From: Verrucomicrobiales bacterium
Lineage (GTDB): Bacteria; Verrucomicrobiota; Verrucomicrobiia; Limisphaerales; UBA9464
Length of the DNA: 15,858 nucleotides
NCBI GenBank assembly: GCA_003445095.1
Contig: DLVS01000135.1
Location: 1 to 15,858, forward strand
Direction: 5' to 3'
Shown: piece by piece, positions 7,111 through 14,183 of the stretch
Position numbering within the stretch: the first letter of the stretch is position 1
How the letters are laid out: each line of letters opens with the position of its first letter
The notes under the pieces: generated by a model
Database searches by the model: none
The model's input: only the letters and a program-made list of their open reading frames with translations
Told to the model about the DNA's origin: nothing
Position numbers and translations under genes: made by a program

Positions 7111-7320
7111 GTTTCTCATGCCCAAATGGAATGGGGTCAGATCTATCTTTTCGACAATGCATGGCAGTTTGCAGCAGTTCCATGAACCAAGCGGCGAGAA
7201 CACAGGAATGGTAGCGATAGAAGTCCTCCCTTCTCGCCCACTCGGATCGCGGGATACTGTTGGTGACTTCGGAAGCCAGCCTTGTCGCGTCAGTCAGGTT
7301 CCGCTTACAACCTCCGTCTC

Positions 7321-7635
7321 GTGAAGATCGGTTTCGACAACCTTGCCATGGCGCGGGTCTGCCGTGCCCACGGGGTCGCCAAGCTTGAGTCCTTCGGTTC
7401 GGTGCTCCGGGCCGATTTCCGTCCTGACAGCGACGTGGACCTGTTGGCCACGTTGCGGCCAGAGGCTGAGTCGCGCACCGGTTTATTGGAATGGGTGGGG
7501 CTACGAGAGGAATTGGCCGACCTGTTCGGACGGCCGGTGGACCTGCTGAGTCGCCCACTGGTCGAGCGCAGTCGCAATCCCTTCCGCAAGGCCGCCATCC
7601 TCAACCACACGGAGACGCTCTATGCTGAAGGATGA
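7321..7635 (+). CDS. mntA: MntA-type minimal nucleotidyltransferase (antitoxin of HepT/MntA pairs)
   Basis: A 104-residue protein from GTG 7321. The frame is open to ATG 7282, but family members begin just before an xKIxFxxLAxxCRxHGV helix, which fits the GTG. The nucleotidyltransferase signature is complete: GSVLRADFRPDSDVDLL, with Gly26-Ser27, Asp38 and Asp40, and a third acidic residue at Asp74 in GRPVDLL. In characterised pairs MntA transfers AMP to the HEPN toxin HepT and so neutralises it. The expected partner begins inside its last codons (ATG 7622) but is truncated. With no toxin next to it, this copy is either an orphan or acts on a HepT encoded elsewhere. A transposase relic lies just upstream. 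Confidence 0.8.
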   Translation: MKIGFDNLAMARVCRAHGVAKLESFGSVLRADFRPDSDVDLLATLRPEAESRTGLLEWVGLREELADLFGRPVDLLSRPLVERSRNPFRKAAILNHTETLYAEG

Positions 7636-7678
7636 AGCGCACCTGCACGACCGCTGTTCCGCTATTCCGGCACCTTAA
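7622..7678 (+). pseudogene. hepT: Truncated HEPN toxin (HepT) start
   Basis: ATG 7622 overlaps the 3' end of the nucleotidyltransferase gene by 14 bp, the usual coupling in mntA-hepT pairs. It encodes MLKDEAHLHD, which resembles the start of HepT proteins, and after 18 codons reaches TAA 7676-7678. The rest of the HEPN domain, including the Rx4-6H RNase motif, is missing. The frame runs into the tail of the oppositely oriented DUF5615 gene (stop at 7662-7664), so a deletion or insertion junction lies near 7650-7665. Confidence 0.5.
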
Positions 7679-8036
7679 TGGGGAGCCGGCGCAACCGAGC
7701 CCGGCGTTCGTCAATCACCAACAATGCGCCCGTCTCCAGGGCGTCGGTCGCGGTTCGGAGCAACCCGCAGACGCGCGCTTGCTGCGCCGAGTCCAATTCG
7801 TTCCGGAGACGGAGCAGTACGACACTGGGGCCGCCAGCTTGGGTGTGGGAAAGGACTTCCGCGAAGTCAAGGTCTTGGGTCAGCAACACGCGTCCGTGCA
7901 GCCGCGCCCAAGCGAGCAGGTCCGTGTCCGGGGCCGTGGGCAGGCCGAGGTCGCTCCAGTGGCTGGCCTGCCATCCAGCTTGCTCCAGAACCGGCAGTCA
8001 CTCCGGGCTGAGGTTCATGTCCACGAGTATCTTCAA
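7662..8036 (-). pseudogene. DUF5615 PIN-like toxin, interrupted by a nonsense codon
   Basis: Reading from TTG 8036-8034, which overlaps the stop of the DUF433 gene by 3 bases, gives LKILVDMNLSPE, then TGA (8000-7998), then LPVLEQAGWQASHW and onward in the same frame to TAG 7664-7662. The family has Trp at the TGA position (SPxW), so a single TGG to TGA change explains it. The remaining 124-codon frame is intact: Asp6 in VDMNLSP and Asp55/Asp57 in LLTQDLDF are the expected acidic residues of this PIN-like nuclease family. DUF5615 proteins are predicted RNase toxins paired with DUF433 antitoxins. Restart at an internal codon would lose the first acidic residue, so the product is probably inactive. 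Confidence 0.75.
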
Positions 8037-8263
8037 GTCGGGACGGGAGCCAGTTCTTCATCCTCCACCCGCACCGAAGCGTAAAGCAGACAGGCGTCAA
8101 TGTCGGCGGCCTCCAAGTAGGGGTAGGCCGCGAGAATGCGCTGGTGCGTGTGGCCTGCCGCCAGGAGGCGGAGAACGTTGGCCACCGTAACCCTCAGGCC
8201 GCGGATGCACGGCCTTCCGGACATCACCAACGGGTTCAGCGTGATTCGTTCAAGTGCCTTCAT
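8033..8263 (-). CDS. DUF433 antitoxin-like protein
   Basis: A 76-residue protein from ATG 8263. It carries the DUF433 signature: RITLNPLVMSGRPCIRGLRVTV at about 6-27 (the NPxxxxGxPCIRGxRVTV motif), then VLRLLAAGHTHQRILAAYPYL and an acidic helix EAADIDACLLYAS. The family is a small winged-helix DNA-binding type that acts as antitoxin and autorepressor for PIN-like DUF5615 toxins. Its TGA overlaps the TTG start of the toxin frame (TTGA), showing translational coupling. Because the toxin carries a nonsense codon, this may be the surviving half of a dead module. The antitoxin itself looks complete. Confidence 0.88.
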   Translation of the reverse strand: MKALERITLNPLVMSGRPCIRGLRVTVANVLRLLAAGHTHQRILAAYPYLEAADIDACLLYASVRVEDEELAPVPT

Positions 8264-8714
8264 GGGTTTTCGATAGCACGGTGGCTGACCTATTGGCGAG
8301 CGTCCAGTGGGTCAAGGAACAGAGACGAACGGTGTCCAAGATGGCAGCTAGAGGGTGGCATAAAATTCTTGGAGGCGTGGCGTGGTGGCGCCCAGGTAAT
8401 CGGCGAGGGACCAGACAGCTATCAGCAAGTGTGCCGATGGCGGGGAGCAGAGTTGCCGCGTGAAATGGGGTTCATGGGGATTCGGCGTCTTAAGGCTCCA
8501 GCTTCGTTTCCCATCGCTGACTACCATTGCTGTCTCCGGTCGTCGATCGGGTCAGCCGGTTCGGAGCTTCGCGCGGGAACACGGCTTGGCCGAGTCCAAG
8601 GCGCATCGGTGGTTGTGGGCGGCCCGGCAGAGCGCGAGACAATTCCCCATCCGAGCCCAACACCTCCGAACGACAACGCGTCGGAAAACCAACGGCGTTT
8701 TGTACGGCACCCAG
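8264..8714. other. 451-bp gap with transposon fragment
   Basis: Between the DUF433 start and the end of the ABC transporter gene no complete gene is visible. The only recognisable part is an IS66-accessory-like helix-turn-helix fragment around 8535-8645. No T-tract terminator for the ABC operon could be found on the minus strand. Confidence 0.45.
8535..8645 (+). pseudogene. IS66-accessory-like transposase fragment (HTH)
   Basis: Within an open frame at 8460-8960 (plus) the stretch SGQPVRSFAREHGLAESKAH, followed by RWLWAARQ, resembles the helix-turn-helix of IS66 accessory proteins (pattern SGxSxRxFxxxHGLxxSxxxRWRRRL). There is no proper start before it. After it the frame simply runs antisense through the ABC transporter gene, so only this 35-codon fragment could be a relic. 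The match is to a loose pattern recalled from the family and may be fortuitous. Confidence 0.35.
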
Positions 8715-10541
8715 TTACTCCCGCACAAACTCCGCATGGAGCCTCGCGTACACGTTTCCAGCGGCGAGCAGTTGTTCGTGAGTTCCGCGTTCTACAATTT
8801 GACCGTGGTCCAGCACCAGAATCTGGTCGGCGTGCCGCACGGTGCTCAGCCGATGCGCGATCACAAAACTGGTCCGCCGAGCGAAAAGCTCTTCCAACGC
8901 GTGCTGGATAATTTGTTCGGTCTGAGGATCCACCGCGCTGGTGGCTTCATCAAAAATTAAGATTCGCGGCTCGGCCACCATGGCGCGCGTGATCGTGATC
9001 AACTGGCGTTCGCCGGCACTCAAGTTTCCGCCTCGTTCGCCGACCTTGGTCTGGTATCCGTCCGACAGCCGCTCGAGCACAGCGTGCGTCCCGAGTTTCT
9101 GGGCGGCGGCGATCACTTCCGCATCCGTCGCGTCGGCTCGACCGAATTTCAAATTCTCCATCACGGTTCCGGTGAACAGAAAGTTCTCCTGCGTCACCAG
9201 CCCGAGTTGCCGATGTAACGAGGCGAGCGTGGCTTCAACGATCAGATATTTCCCGTCGAGCAGGATCCGCCCCTGTTGCGCCTCATAAAACCGAGCCAGG
9301 AGGCTGATGATACTCGTCTTGCCCGAGCCGGTGTGGCCCACGAGTGCGATTCGCTGCCCGGCCGCGGCGTGAAATGAGACCTCACGCAAAACCCATTGAT
9401 CCGGCGGCGTGGTGTCGTAACGAAAACTAATGTTCTCGAAGGTGACTTCGCCTTCCAGAATTGGCAGTTCCAACGCAGCCGGTCGGTCTCGCACCTGCGG
9501 TTCGGTGTCGAGCAGACCGAAGATTCGTTCTGCACTCGCCGCGGCCGAGAGCATGGCATTGTAGAGATCACCCATCGTTTGAATCGGCCCAAAGAACATC
9601 CCTAAGTACAATACGAAGGCCGCCAGTTCACCGACGGTGAGCGCGCCTTGCTGGACTCGCCACCCGCCGTAACCCAAGACCGTGGCGGTGGCGATGCCGG
9701 CGAGCAGATTGACCATGGGCATGTAGGTGTGGAACACCCGGGCGGAATTGACCCAGCGCTCGGTGAAATCGTCGTGCAACTCGCCGAACCGCCTCAAATT
9801 CTCGGCCTCGCGTCCGAAGGCCTGCACCACCCGCACTCCGGAAATGTTTTCCGCCATTGCCGCGGTCAACCGCGACATCGTTCCGCGCAGACGGCGGTAC
9901 GCCTCGCGTCCGCGGATGTGAAACCAGCGGGTGACCCAAGCGAGGGGCGGCAAGACCGCACACACCGCTAGTGCCAGACGCCAATCATAGCGAAACATTA
10001 GCACAACCACGCCGACGAGCGTGATCACACTCGACAACCACTGGGTCGCTCCCCACGTCAACACGCGGTCCAAAGAATCAATGTCGGTATCGGCTCGGGC
10101 GATAATGCGGCCCTGATGCGTGCGATCGAAATAGTTCAGGGACAATCGCTGAATGTGCGCAAAGACAGCCTCCCGCAGGTCATTCATGGTGCCTTGGCCG
10201 ATGGCGATCGCCACCCGGACTTGAGACACCGTGAGGCCCCACCCTACGAGCAAGTTGACCAGGTAGATGGCGCTCACCATCGCCAGCCCCGTGGCCGCGG
10301 AACTCAATGCGGCGGCCGATTCGCGACCACTCAGCGCGGGTGCAAGGAAGTGATCGATACCGTATTGAATCAGCTTTGGACCGACCAGGGCTGAGGCCGT
10401 GGCCAGCACCGTGAGTCCGAGGTTCAAGTAAAAGCGGGTGCGGTAGGGCCGCGTGTAAGCGAACAGCCGACGCACTAACGAACCGCGCAGAGCGGCTTGC
10501 GCGAATTCTTCATCCAAAGCGATGTCGTCGTGCGTGGCCAT
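8715..10541 (-). CDS. ABC exporter half-transporter, consensus ATP site (TMD-NBD)
   Basis: A 608-residue protein with an exporter membrane domain (about 30-335, six predicted helices, including YLNLGLTVLATASALVGP and SSVITLVGVVVLMF) and a nucleotide-binding domain (about 360-608). Walker A is GHTGSGKT (402-409), the Q-loop Gln451, Walker B ILIFDE with catalytic Glu532, and the H-loop His563 in IAHRLST. The signature motif is LSAGE (507-511) instead of LSGGQ. It lies 218 bp downstream of a second half-transporter on the same strand. Motif comparison suggests the two form a heterodimer in which this subunit supplies the catalytic Walker B. Substrates of such MsbA/MdlB/BmrD-like exporters range from lipids to drugs, and the sequence does not say which. 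The short N-terminal extension (MATHDDIALDEEFAQAALRG) is typical for the group. Confidence 0.93.
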   Translation of the reverse strand: MATHDDIALDEEFAQAALRGSLVRRLFAYTRPYRTRFYLNLGLTVLATASALVGPKLIQYGIDHFLAPALSGRESAAALSSAATGLAMVSAIYLVNLLVGWGLTVSQVRVAIAIGQGTMNDLREAVFAHIQRLSLNYFDRTHQGRIIARADTDIDSLDRVLTWGATQWLSSVITLVGVVVLMFRYDWRLALAVCAVLPPLAWVTRWFHIRGREAYRRLRGTMSRLTAAMAENISGVRVVQAFGREAENLRRFGELHDDFTERWVNSARVFHTYMPMVNLLAGIATATVLGYGGWRVQQGALTVGELAAFVLYLGMFFGPIQTMGDLYNAMLSAAASAERIFGLLDTEPQVRDRPAALELPILEGEVTFENISFRYDTTPPDQWVLREVSFHAAAGQRIALVGHTGSGKTSIISLLARFYEAQQGRILLDGKYLIVEATLASLHRQLGLVTQENFLFTGTVMENLKFGRADATDAEVIAAAQKLGTHAVLERLSDGYQTKVGERGGNLSAGERQLITITRAMVAEPRILIFDEATSAVDPQTEQIIQHALEELFARRTSFVIAHRLSTVRHADQILVLDHGQIVERGTHEQLLAAGNVYARLHAEFVRE

Positions 10542-10759
10542 CGTGGGTCGAGCTCAGCCGAAACAACTCAGTTCAACCACGAATGGACACGAATGGACAC
10601 CAATAAGCAGTGGTCGAAACGAGCTTTTTGAGGAGCGAGTTCTGGTCACAATATGGCGAGTCCTGCCGGTGCGGTTCATTGCAGGAAATGATCGATCCCA
10701 TTCGTGTGTTTTTGTGTCCATTCGTGGTTCTCTCCGCCTTTCTACTGCATGGATGCGGC
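10542..10759. repeat. Intergenic element with 16-bp inverted ends
   Basis: AACCACGAATGGACAC (10575-10590) recurs exactly as its reverse complement at 10714-10729, so the ends enclose a 155-bp unit. On the left the CGAATGGACAC motif is repeated in tandem (to 10600). On the right a degenerate second copy (CCCATTCGTGTG) lies at 10698-10708. No open frame inside resembles a protein. It separates the two ABC half-transporter genes. It looks like a small non-autonomous mobile or extragenic palindromic element. Confidence 0.65.
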
Positions 10760-12631
10760 CTAGTGAATCGTCTCCGAACCGTGAGCCTCCTCCATCAGTT
10801 GAGTTCGAAAGAGCGAATAATATAGGCCCCCGCGGGCCAACAGTTGATCGTGAGTTCCTCGTTCCACCAAACGCCCTTCGGTGAACACCAGAATGAGATC
10901 GGCTCGGCGGACCGTCGCCGCTCGTTGCGCGACCACCAACGTCGTTCGGCCCCGACACAACTCGAGCGTCGCCTCGCGGATTTCCCGTTCGGTCTTTGGA
11001 TCTACGGCGCTCGTCGCATCATCCAATAAAATGATCCGCGGATCACCTAGCAAAGCTCGTGCGATCGCCAACCGCTGCCGTTGCCCACCGCTCAAGGAGA
11101 TTCCGCGCTCGCCGATGATGGTGTCGTAACCTCGGGGTAACGCGCGAATGAACTCATCGGCCCGCGCCGCCTGGGCGACCTTAACAATATCCTCGCGCGA
11201 AGCATCCGGTCGCCCAAAGGCCAAGTTCTCGGCGACTGAAGCACTGAAGAGAAACGTCTCTTGAAACACCATGCCGATGCCGCGGCGCAGTTGGTCGAGG
11301 TCAAATTCGCGGAGGTCACAATCGTCCACCAGGACGCGCCCACTCGTTGGCTCGTAAAAACGGGGAATAAGGGCAAGTACCGTAGATTTCCCGGACGCCG
11401 TCGGCCCGACCAACGCCACCGTCTGGCCCGGAGTGACCTCGAACGAGACATCATCCAAGGCAAGAGATCGGGAAGCCTTGGGCGGCAGCGGTGTCGTCGC
11501 CGCGGTTTCCTGGTCGTCATTATCCAAGCGCAGGGACGGCACCCGCGGATATCGAAACGTGACGCTTTCGAATCGAATAGACGCCGCCCGGTGTGCCCCG
11601 CGAGGCCAAGTTCGATGGCCATTTCGCAACTCCACCGGAGCGTGAAGAATCTCGTACACGCGTTGAGCGCTCGCGCCAGCGTTCTGCACAATAGTGGTGA
11701 TTTGCCCGATCACGCCAATTCGGTTGCCGAGTCCCAGAAGATAAAAGACGACCTTCGCGAGGTCACCGAGCGGAAGTGTCCCGGCGAGCACCTGACGGCC
11801 ACCGGCCCATAACACCACGGGCACGCTAAGCCCGAAGATAAACTGCGCGAAGGGTACGCGAGCCGCCCAGTAATTCACCGCGCTGGTCAGCTCGGTCAGA
11901 AATGCCACCTTCTTCGCCTGGAACTTCGCCAATTCTGCCGGTTCCCGCGCGAACGCTTTCACGACCCGGACACCGGCAATGTTTTCCTGGATGACCGTGC
12001 TCATCGCAGAGTGTCGGTCGTGTACTTTGCGCCAACGCGGTTGCAGTCGAACGGCGAAGAAGCCGAGCGCGAAGACCGTGGGCACCATCGCGGCCAAGGT
12101 GATCCACCCCAACAACGCGCTCGCCGCAAAGACGAGCCAAACCGTGCCGATCAGTCCGGCAACGACATCCACCGCGAAGAGCAGGCACACGAAGAAGAAT
12201 TCCTGCAGCCGACCGATGTCGGTGCTGGCTCGGGAGATCAGCTCGCCGGTGCGGACGTTGTCGTGCCATCCAAACGTTTGGCGCTGCAACGCGTCATAAA
12301 CGGCCGCCCGCACGTCACCCAACGTTCGCTGGACCGTAGCGTTGCGCACTGGCCCTAGAATCATTCCGATTAGCGTCCGCAAGACGACCAGACTCAGAAA
12401 GAGAACCACCGCCTCACGCAGCGAGAACGGTTCTGAATTGGCTACATCACCTAATCGGGTAATGGCGTTGCCGAGGATTTGGGGCAACGACAACTCAATC
12501 GCGATGTTGATGAGCAACAATCCCAACGAGGCAGCCACCCAACCAGGACGTCGCCGCAAGAATGGCAGCAGCGAGGCTAGGGACCGCAGCACACTCACCG
12601 TTGGCGGCGATTGGGGAGAAGCGGGTGGCAT
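10760..12631 (-). CDS. ABC exporter half-transporter, degenerate ATP site (TMD-NBD)
   Basis: A 623-residue protein from ATG 12631-12629. The frame is open to 12775, but the extra part is repeat-derived sequence. The membrane domain spans about 30-325 (for example WVAASLGLLLINIAIELSLP, VPTVFALGFFAVRL). The nucleotide-binding domain has Walker A GPTASGKST (409-417), Gln457, the canonical signature LSGGQ (513-517) and Walker B IILLDD. The catalytic Glu is replaced by Asp538 and the H-loop His by Gln569 (VVAQRAAT). The linker before Walker A has an insertion of about 20 residues (RLDNDDQETAATT). These changes match the non-catalytic subunit of heterodimeric exporters such as TM287/288. It is followed on the same strand by the consensus-site partner, so the pair probably works as one exporter in the inner membrane. 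Confidence 0.93.
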   Translation of the reverse strand: MPPASPQSPPTVSVLRSLASLLPFLRRRPGWVAASLGLLLINIAIELSLPQILGNAITRLGDVANSEPFSLREAVVLFLSLVVLRTLIGMILGPVRNATVQRTLGDVRAAVYDALQRQTFGWHDNVRTGELISRASTDIGRLQEFFFVCLLFAVDVVAGLIGTVWLVFAASALLGWITLAAMVPTVFALGFFAVRLQPRWRKVHDRHSAMSTVIQENIAGVRVVKAFAREPAELAKFQAKKVAFLTELTSAVNYWAARVPFAQFIFGLSVPVVLWAGGRQVLAGTLPLGDLAKVVFYLLGLGNRIGVIGQITTIVQNAGASAQRVYEILHAPVELRNGHRTWPRGAHRAASIRFESVTFRYPRVPSLRLDNDDQETAATTPLPPKASRSLALDDVSFEVTPGQTVALVGPTASGKSTVLALIPRFYEPTSGRVLVDDCDLREFDLDQLRRGIGMVFQETFLFSASVAENLAFGRPDASREDIVKVAQAARADEFIRALPRGYDTIIGERGISLSGGQRQRLAIARALLGDPRIILLDDATSAVDPKTEREIREATLELCRGRTTLVVAQRAATVRRADLILVFTEGRLVERGTHDQLLARGGLYYSLFRTQLMEEAHGSETIH

Positions 12632-12700
12632 CGGCGGCGCCAATTCATTAGCCGATTCCCGAGAGCACGGAAATCTCTGCGACCAAAAACTGGGCCCTTT

Positions 12701-12837
12701 TGGAGTGCGACGGCAAGCGCAGCGCGACGGCGCTTTCAGCCGGCCGGACGGGCTCAGGATAAATCTGGCGGCCAAATCTGCTCTCCACGCGCCGCGGCAA
12801 AGCGGTGTCGCCGCTCACGCTCTGCCACCGCACTCCA
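12701..12837. repeat. Putative 137-bp dispersed element with inverted ends
   Basis: TGGAGTGCGACGGCA (12701-12715) and TGCCACCGCACTCCA (12823-12837) are inverted copies matching at 13 of 15 positions. The interior is rich in GCGC/CGGC palindromic runs, including GGCCGGC near 12740. It lies in the 246-bp gap upstream of the ABC operon and has no coding signature. Similar repeat-derived spurious reading frames are, from memory, common in Verrucomicrobia genomes. The promoter for the ABC pair may lie between this element and 12631, but none is evident. Confidence 0.5.
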
Positions 12838-12877
12838 CAGCCTCTCGGCGGCCCAGCTTCTCGCCCCCTTCCGCTAG

Positions 12878-13324
12878 CTACGGCAGCAGTCGCCCAACCA
12901 ACGCGCTCAACGATTTCCCATCCGCCCGGCCAGCCGCCTTCGCTTGCGCAGCCTTCATCACCACGCCCATGTCTTTCTTGCTGGTTGCACCGGTCTCGCT
13001 GATAGCGCTACGAACCAGCGCCTCAAGTTCTTCAGTGGACAACGCACGCGGGAGGAATTCTTCGATCACCTTGAGTTCGTCGCGCTCTTTCGCGGCCAAT
13101 TCCGGGCGGCCGCCTCGCTCAAATTCCTCCGCCGCGTCGCGCCGTTTTTTGGCTTCGCGCTGTAAAACCACCAGCACGTCGGCATCCGGCAAGTTGTCGG
13201 CCTTCTTTTCGATCTGGACGTAACCCAGCGCCGATTTGATTAGCCGCAACGTGCCCGTGCGTTCGGCGTTCTTCGCCATCATGGCCGACCTTAACTCGGC
13301 CGTGAGCGTTTCTTGGAGGGACAT
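12878..13324 (-). CDS. yqeY: GatB/YqeY domain protein
   Basis: A 148-residue protein, the usual YqeY length. It has the N-terminal helical segment ETLTAELRSAMMAKNAERTG, then TLRLIKSALGYVQIEKK, the central REAKKRRDAAEEFERGGRPELAAKE, the conserved ELKVIEEFLPRALSTEEL (about 83-100), and the C-terminal KDMGVVMKAAQAKAAGRADG. YqeY resembles the tail domain of GatB, which recognises tRNA in the amidotransferase complex, so tRNA-related activity is suspected but not established. Its ATG shares one base with the stop of the preceding gene (TGATG at 13326-13322), so it is translationally coupled and the last gene of the run. Confidence 0.92.
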   Translation of the reverse strand: MSLQETLTAELRSAMMAKNAERTGTLRLIKSALGYVQIEKKADNLPDADVLVVLQREAKKRRDAAEEFERGGRPELAAKERDELKVIEEFLPRALSTEELEALVRSAISETGATSKKDMGVVMKAAQAKAAGRADGKSLSALVGRLLP

Positions 13325-14085
13325 CAGGAGTCGGAAGCTTGGAGTTTGCGCATCTGATCGCGGACCTTGGCGGCCCGTTCATAATCTTCGACCGAGATGG
13401 CTTCGTCGAGCGCTCGCTGCAACTTCTCGAGCTGAGAGAGCGGCTTGCGCTGCTTCACTTCCTCCAGCCAAAACCGCAGCGACCCAATCTCACCGCTGTT
13501 CTCCAACAAATCCTCGCGCTCGTTATCCCGGTAGAACGCCTCCAATTCTTCGAGCCCCTCGTCAATGACCCGGACCGCTTCGGTGAACCGACGGCGCTTG
13601 ACTGCGGCTGTCCCGCGGGCGCGAGTGCGCATCATGAGCAACTGGGGCGCGAACTGCAGGAGCGACCAAGCGAGTTCGTCGGTCTCCGCAAATTCCGCGA
13701 CGAACTCGAAAACTTTTAGATTCCGGTCGCAGTCGCGCTCGACGGCTGCGAAGTCTTCCAACTGGAAGAAACAAATGTAGCGGTGATGAAACTGGATAGA
13801 CTCCTGCTGCAATTTTCCGCACGCCTCCGCATCGAGGAAAAAGTCGTCATCGTCTCCGTTGGCTTCCACATGCTTCTTGAGGCGATCGAGCTGAAAGTCG
13901 TGCCAGGTCTCGTGGCCCATCGGCCGGCGCCCGTCCGGTCGTCCAACGACATTCATTTGGAGGATTCCCAGGTCGACCCGCAATTGGACCTTTTCCTGGC
14001 CGTCCTTGCCTTGGAACCGTCGGGCCACCACCTGGCCAGGCTGATAATCCCAACCCGACAGCAGATCGCCAATGTCGAAGCTCAT
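13324..14085 (-). CDS. UVR-motif (UvrB/UvrC-like) domain protein
   Basis: A 253-residue protein from ATG 14085-14083. The C-terminal segment LQRALDEAISVEDYERAAKVRDQM (about 223-246) is a UVR motif, the helical hairpin by which UvrB contacts UvrC and which also occurs in McsA-type proteins. The N-terminal part (WDYQPGQVVARRF, then VDLGILQMNVVGRPDGRRP) resembles a conserved region of uncharacterised proteins in Planctomycetes/Verrucomicrobia. The middle (about 80-200) is helical and acidic, with a run of Asp (DDDDFF). No nuclease or helicase motif is present, so a DNA repair role should not be assumed; it may be an adaptor. It is coupled to yqeY downstream and possibly to a small ORF upstream. 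Confidence 0.8.
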   Translation of the reverse strand: MSFDIGDLLSGWDYQPGQVVARRFQGKDGQEKVQLRVDLGILQMNVVGRPDGRRPMGHETWHDFQLDRLKKHVEANGDDDDFFLDAEACGKLQQESIQFHHRYICFFQLEDFAAVERDCDRNLKVFEFVAEFAETDELAWSLLQFAPQLLMMRTRARGTAAVKRRRFTEAVRVIDEGLEELEAFYRDNEREDLLENSGEIGSLRFWLEEVKQRKPLSQLEKLQRALDEAISVEDYERAAKVRDQMRKLQASDS

Positions 14086-14183
14086 GCGGGCCGAAGATGA
14101 AAACGACCGGCCTTGGTGTCAACGCAGAGCCCATAGTGATGGGGCGGGCTGGTGAAGCCCAATTCTGGCAAAAACGGCTTCAC
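14082..14183 (-). CDS. Possible 33-aa small protein between rsmI and the UVR gene
   Basis: A frame from GTG 14183-14181, overlapping the rsmI stop as GTGA, runs 33 codons to TGA 14084-14082, which overlaps the next start as ATGA. It fills the only gap in an otherwise tightly packed gene run. The predicted product begins VKPFLPELGFTSPPHHYGLC and ends DTKAGRFHLRPA; it has one Cys and three His and no membrane segment. I do not recognise the family. It could be chance, since 33 open codons are not rare in GC-rich DNA, but the four-base overlap at both ends is the pattern of translationally coupled operon genes. Confidence 0.4.
   Translation of the reverse strand: MKPFLPELGFTSPPHHYGLCVDTKAGRFHLRPA

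Noticed and set aside
6950..7558. 202-codon minus-strand frame across the transposase relic and mntA
   Set aside because: It overlaps a well-supported nucleotidyltransferase on the other strand and shows no family motif.
12632..12775. 48-residue N-terminal extension of the upstream ABC half-transporter
   Set aside because: The extension translates the inverted-end repeat element, and the transporter fold begins after the later ATG.
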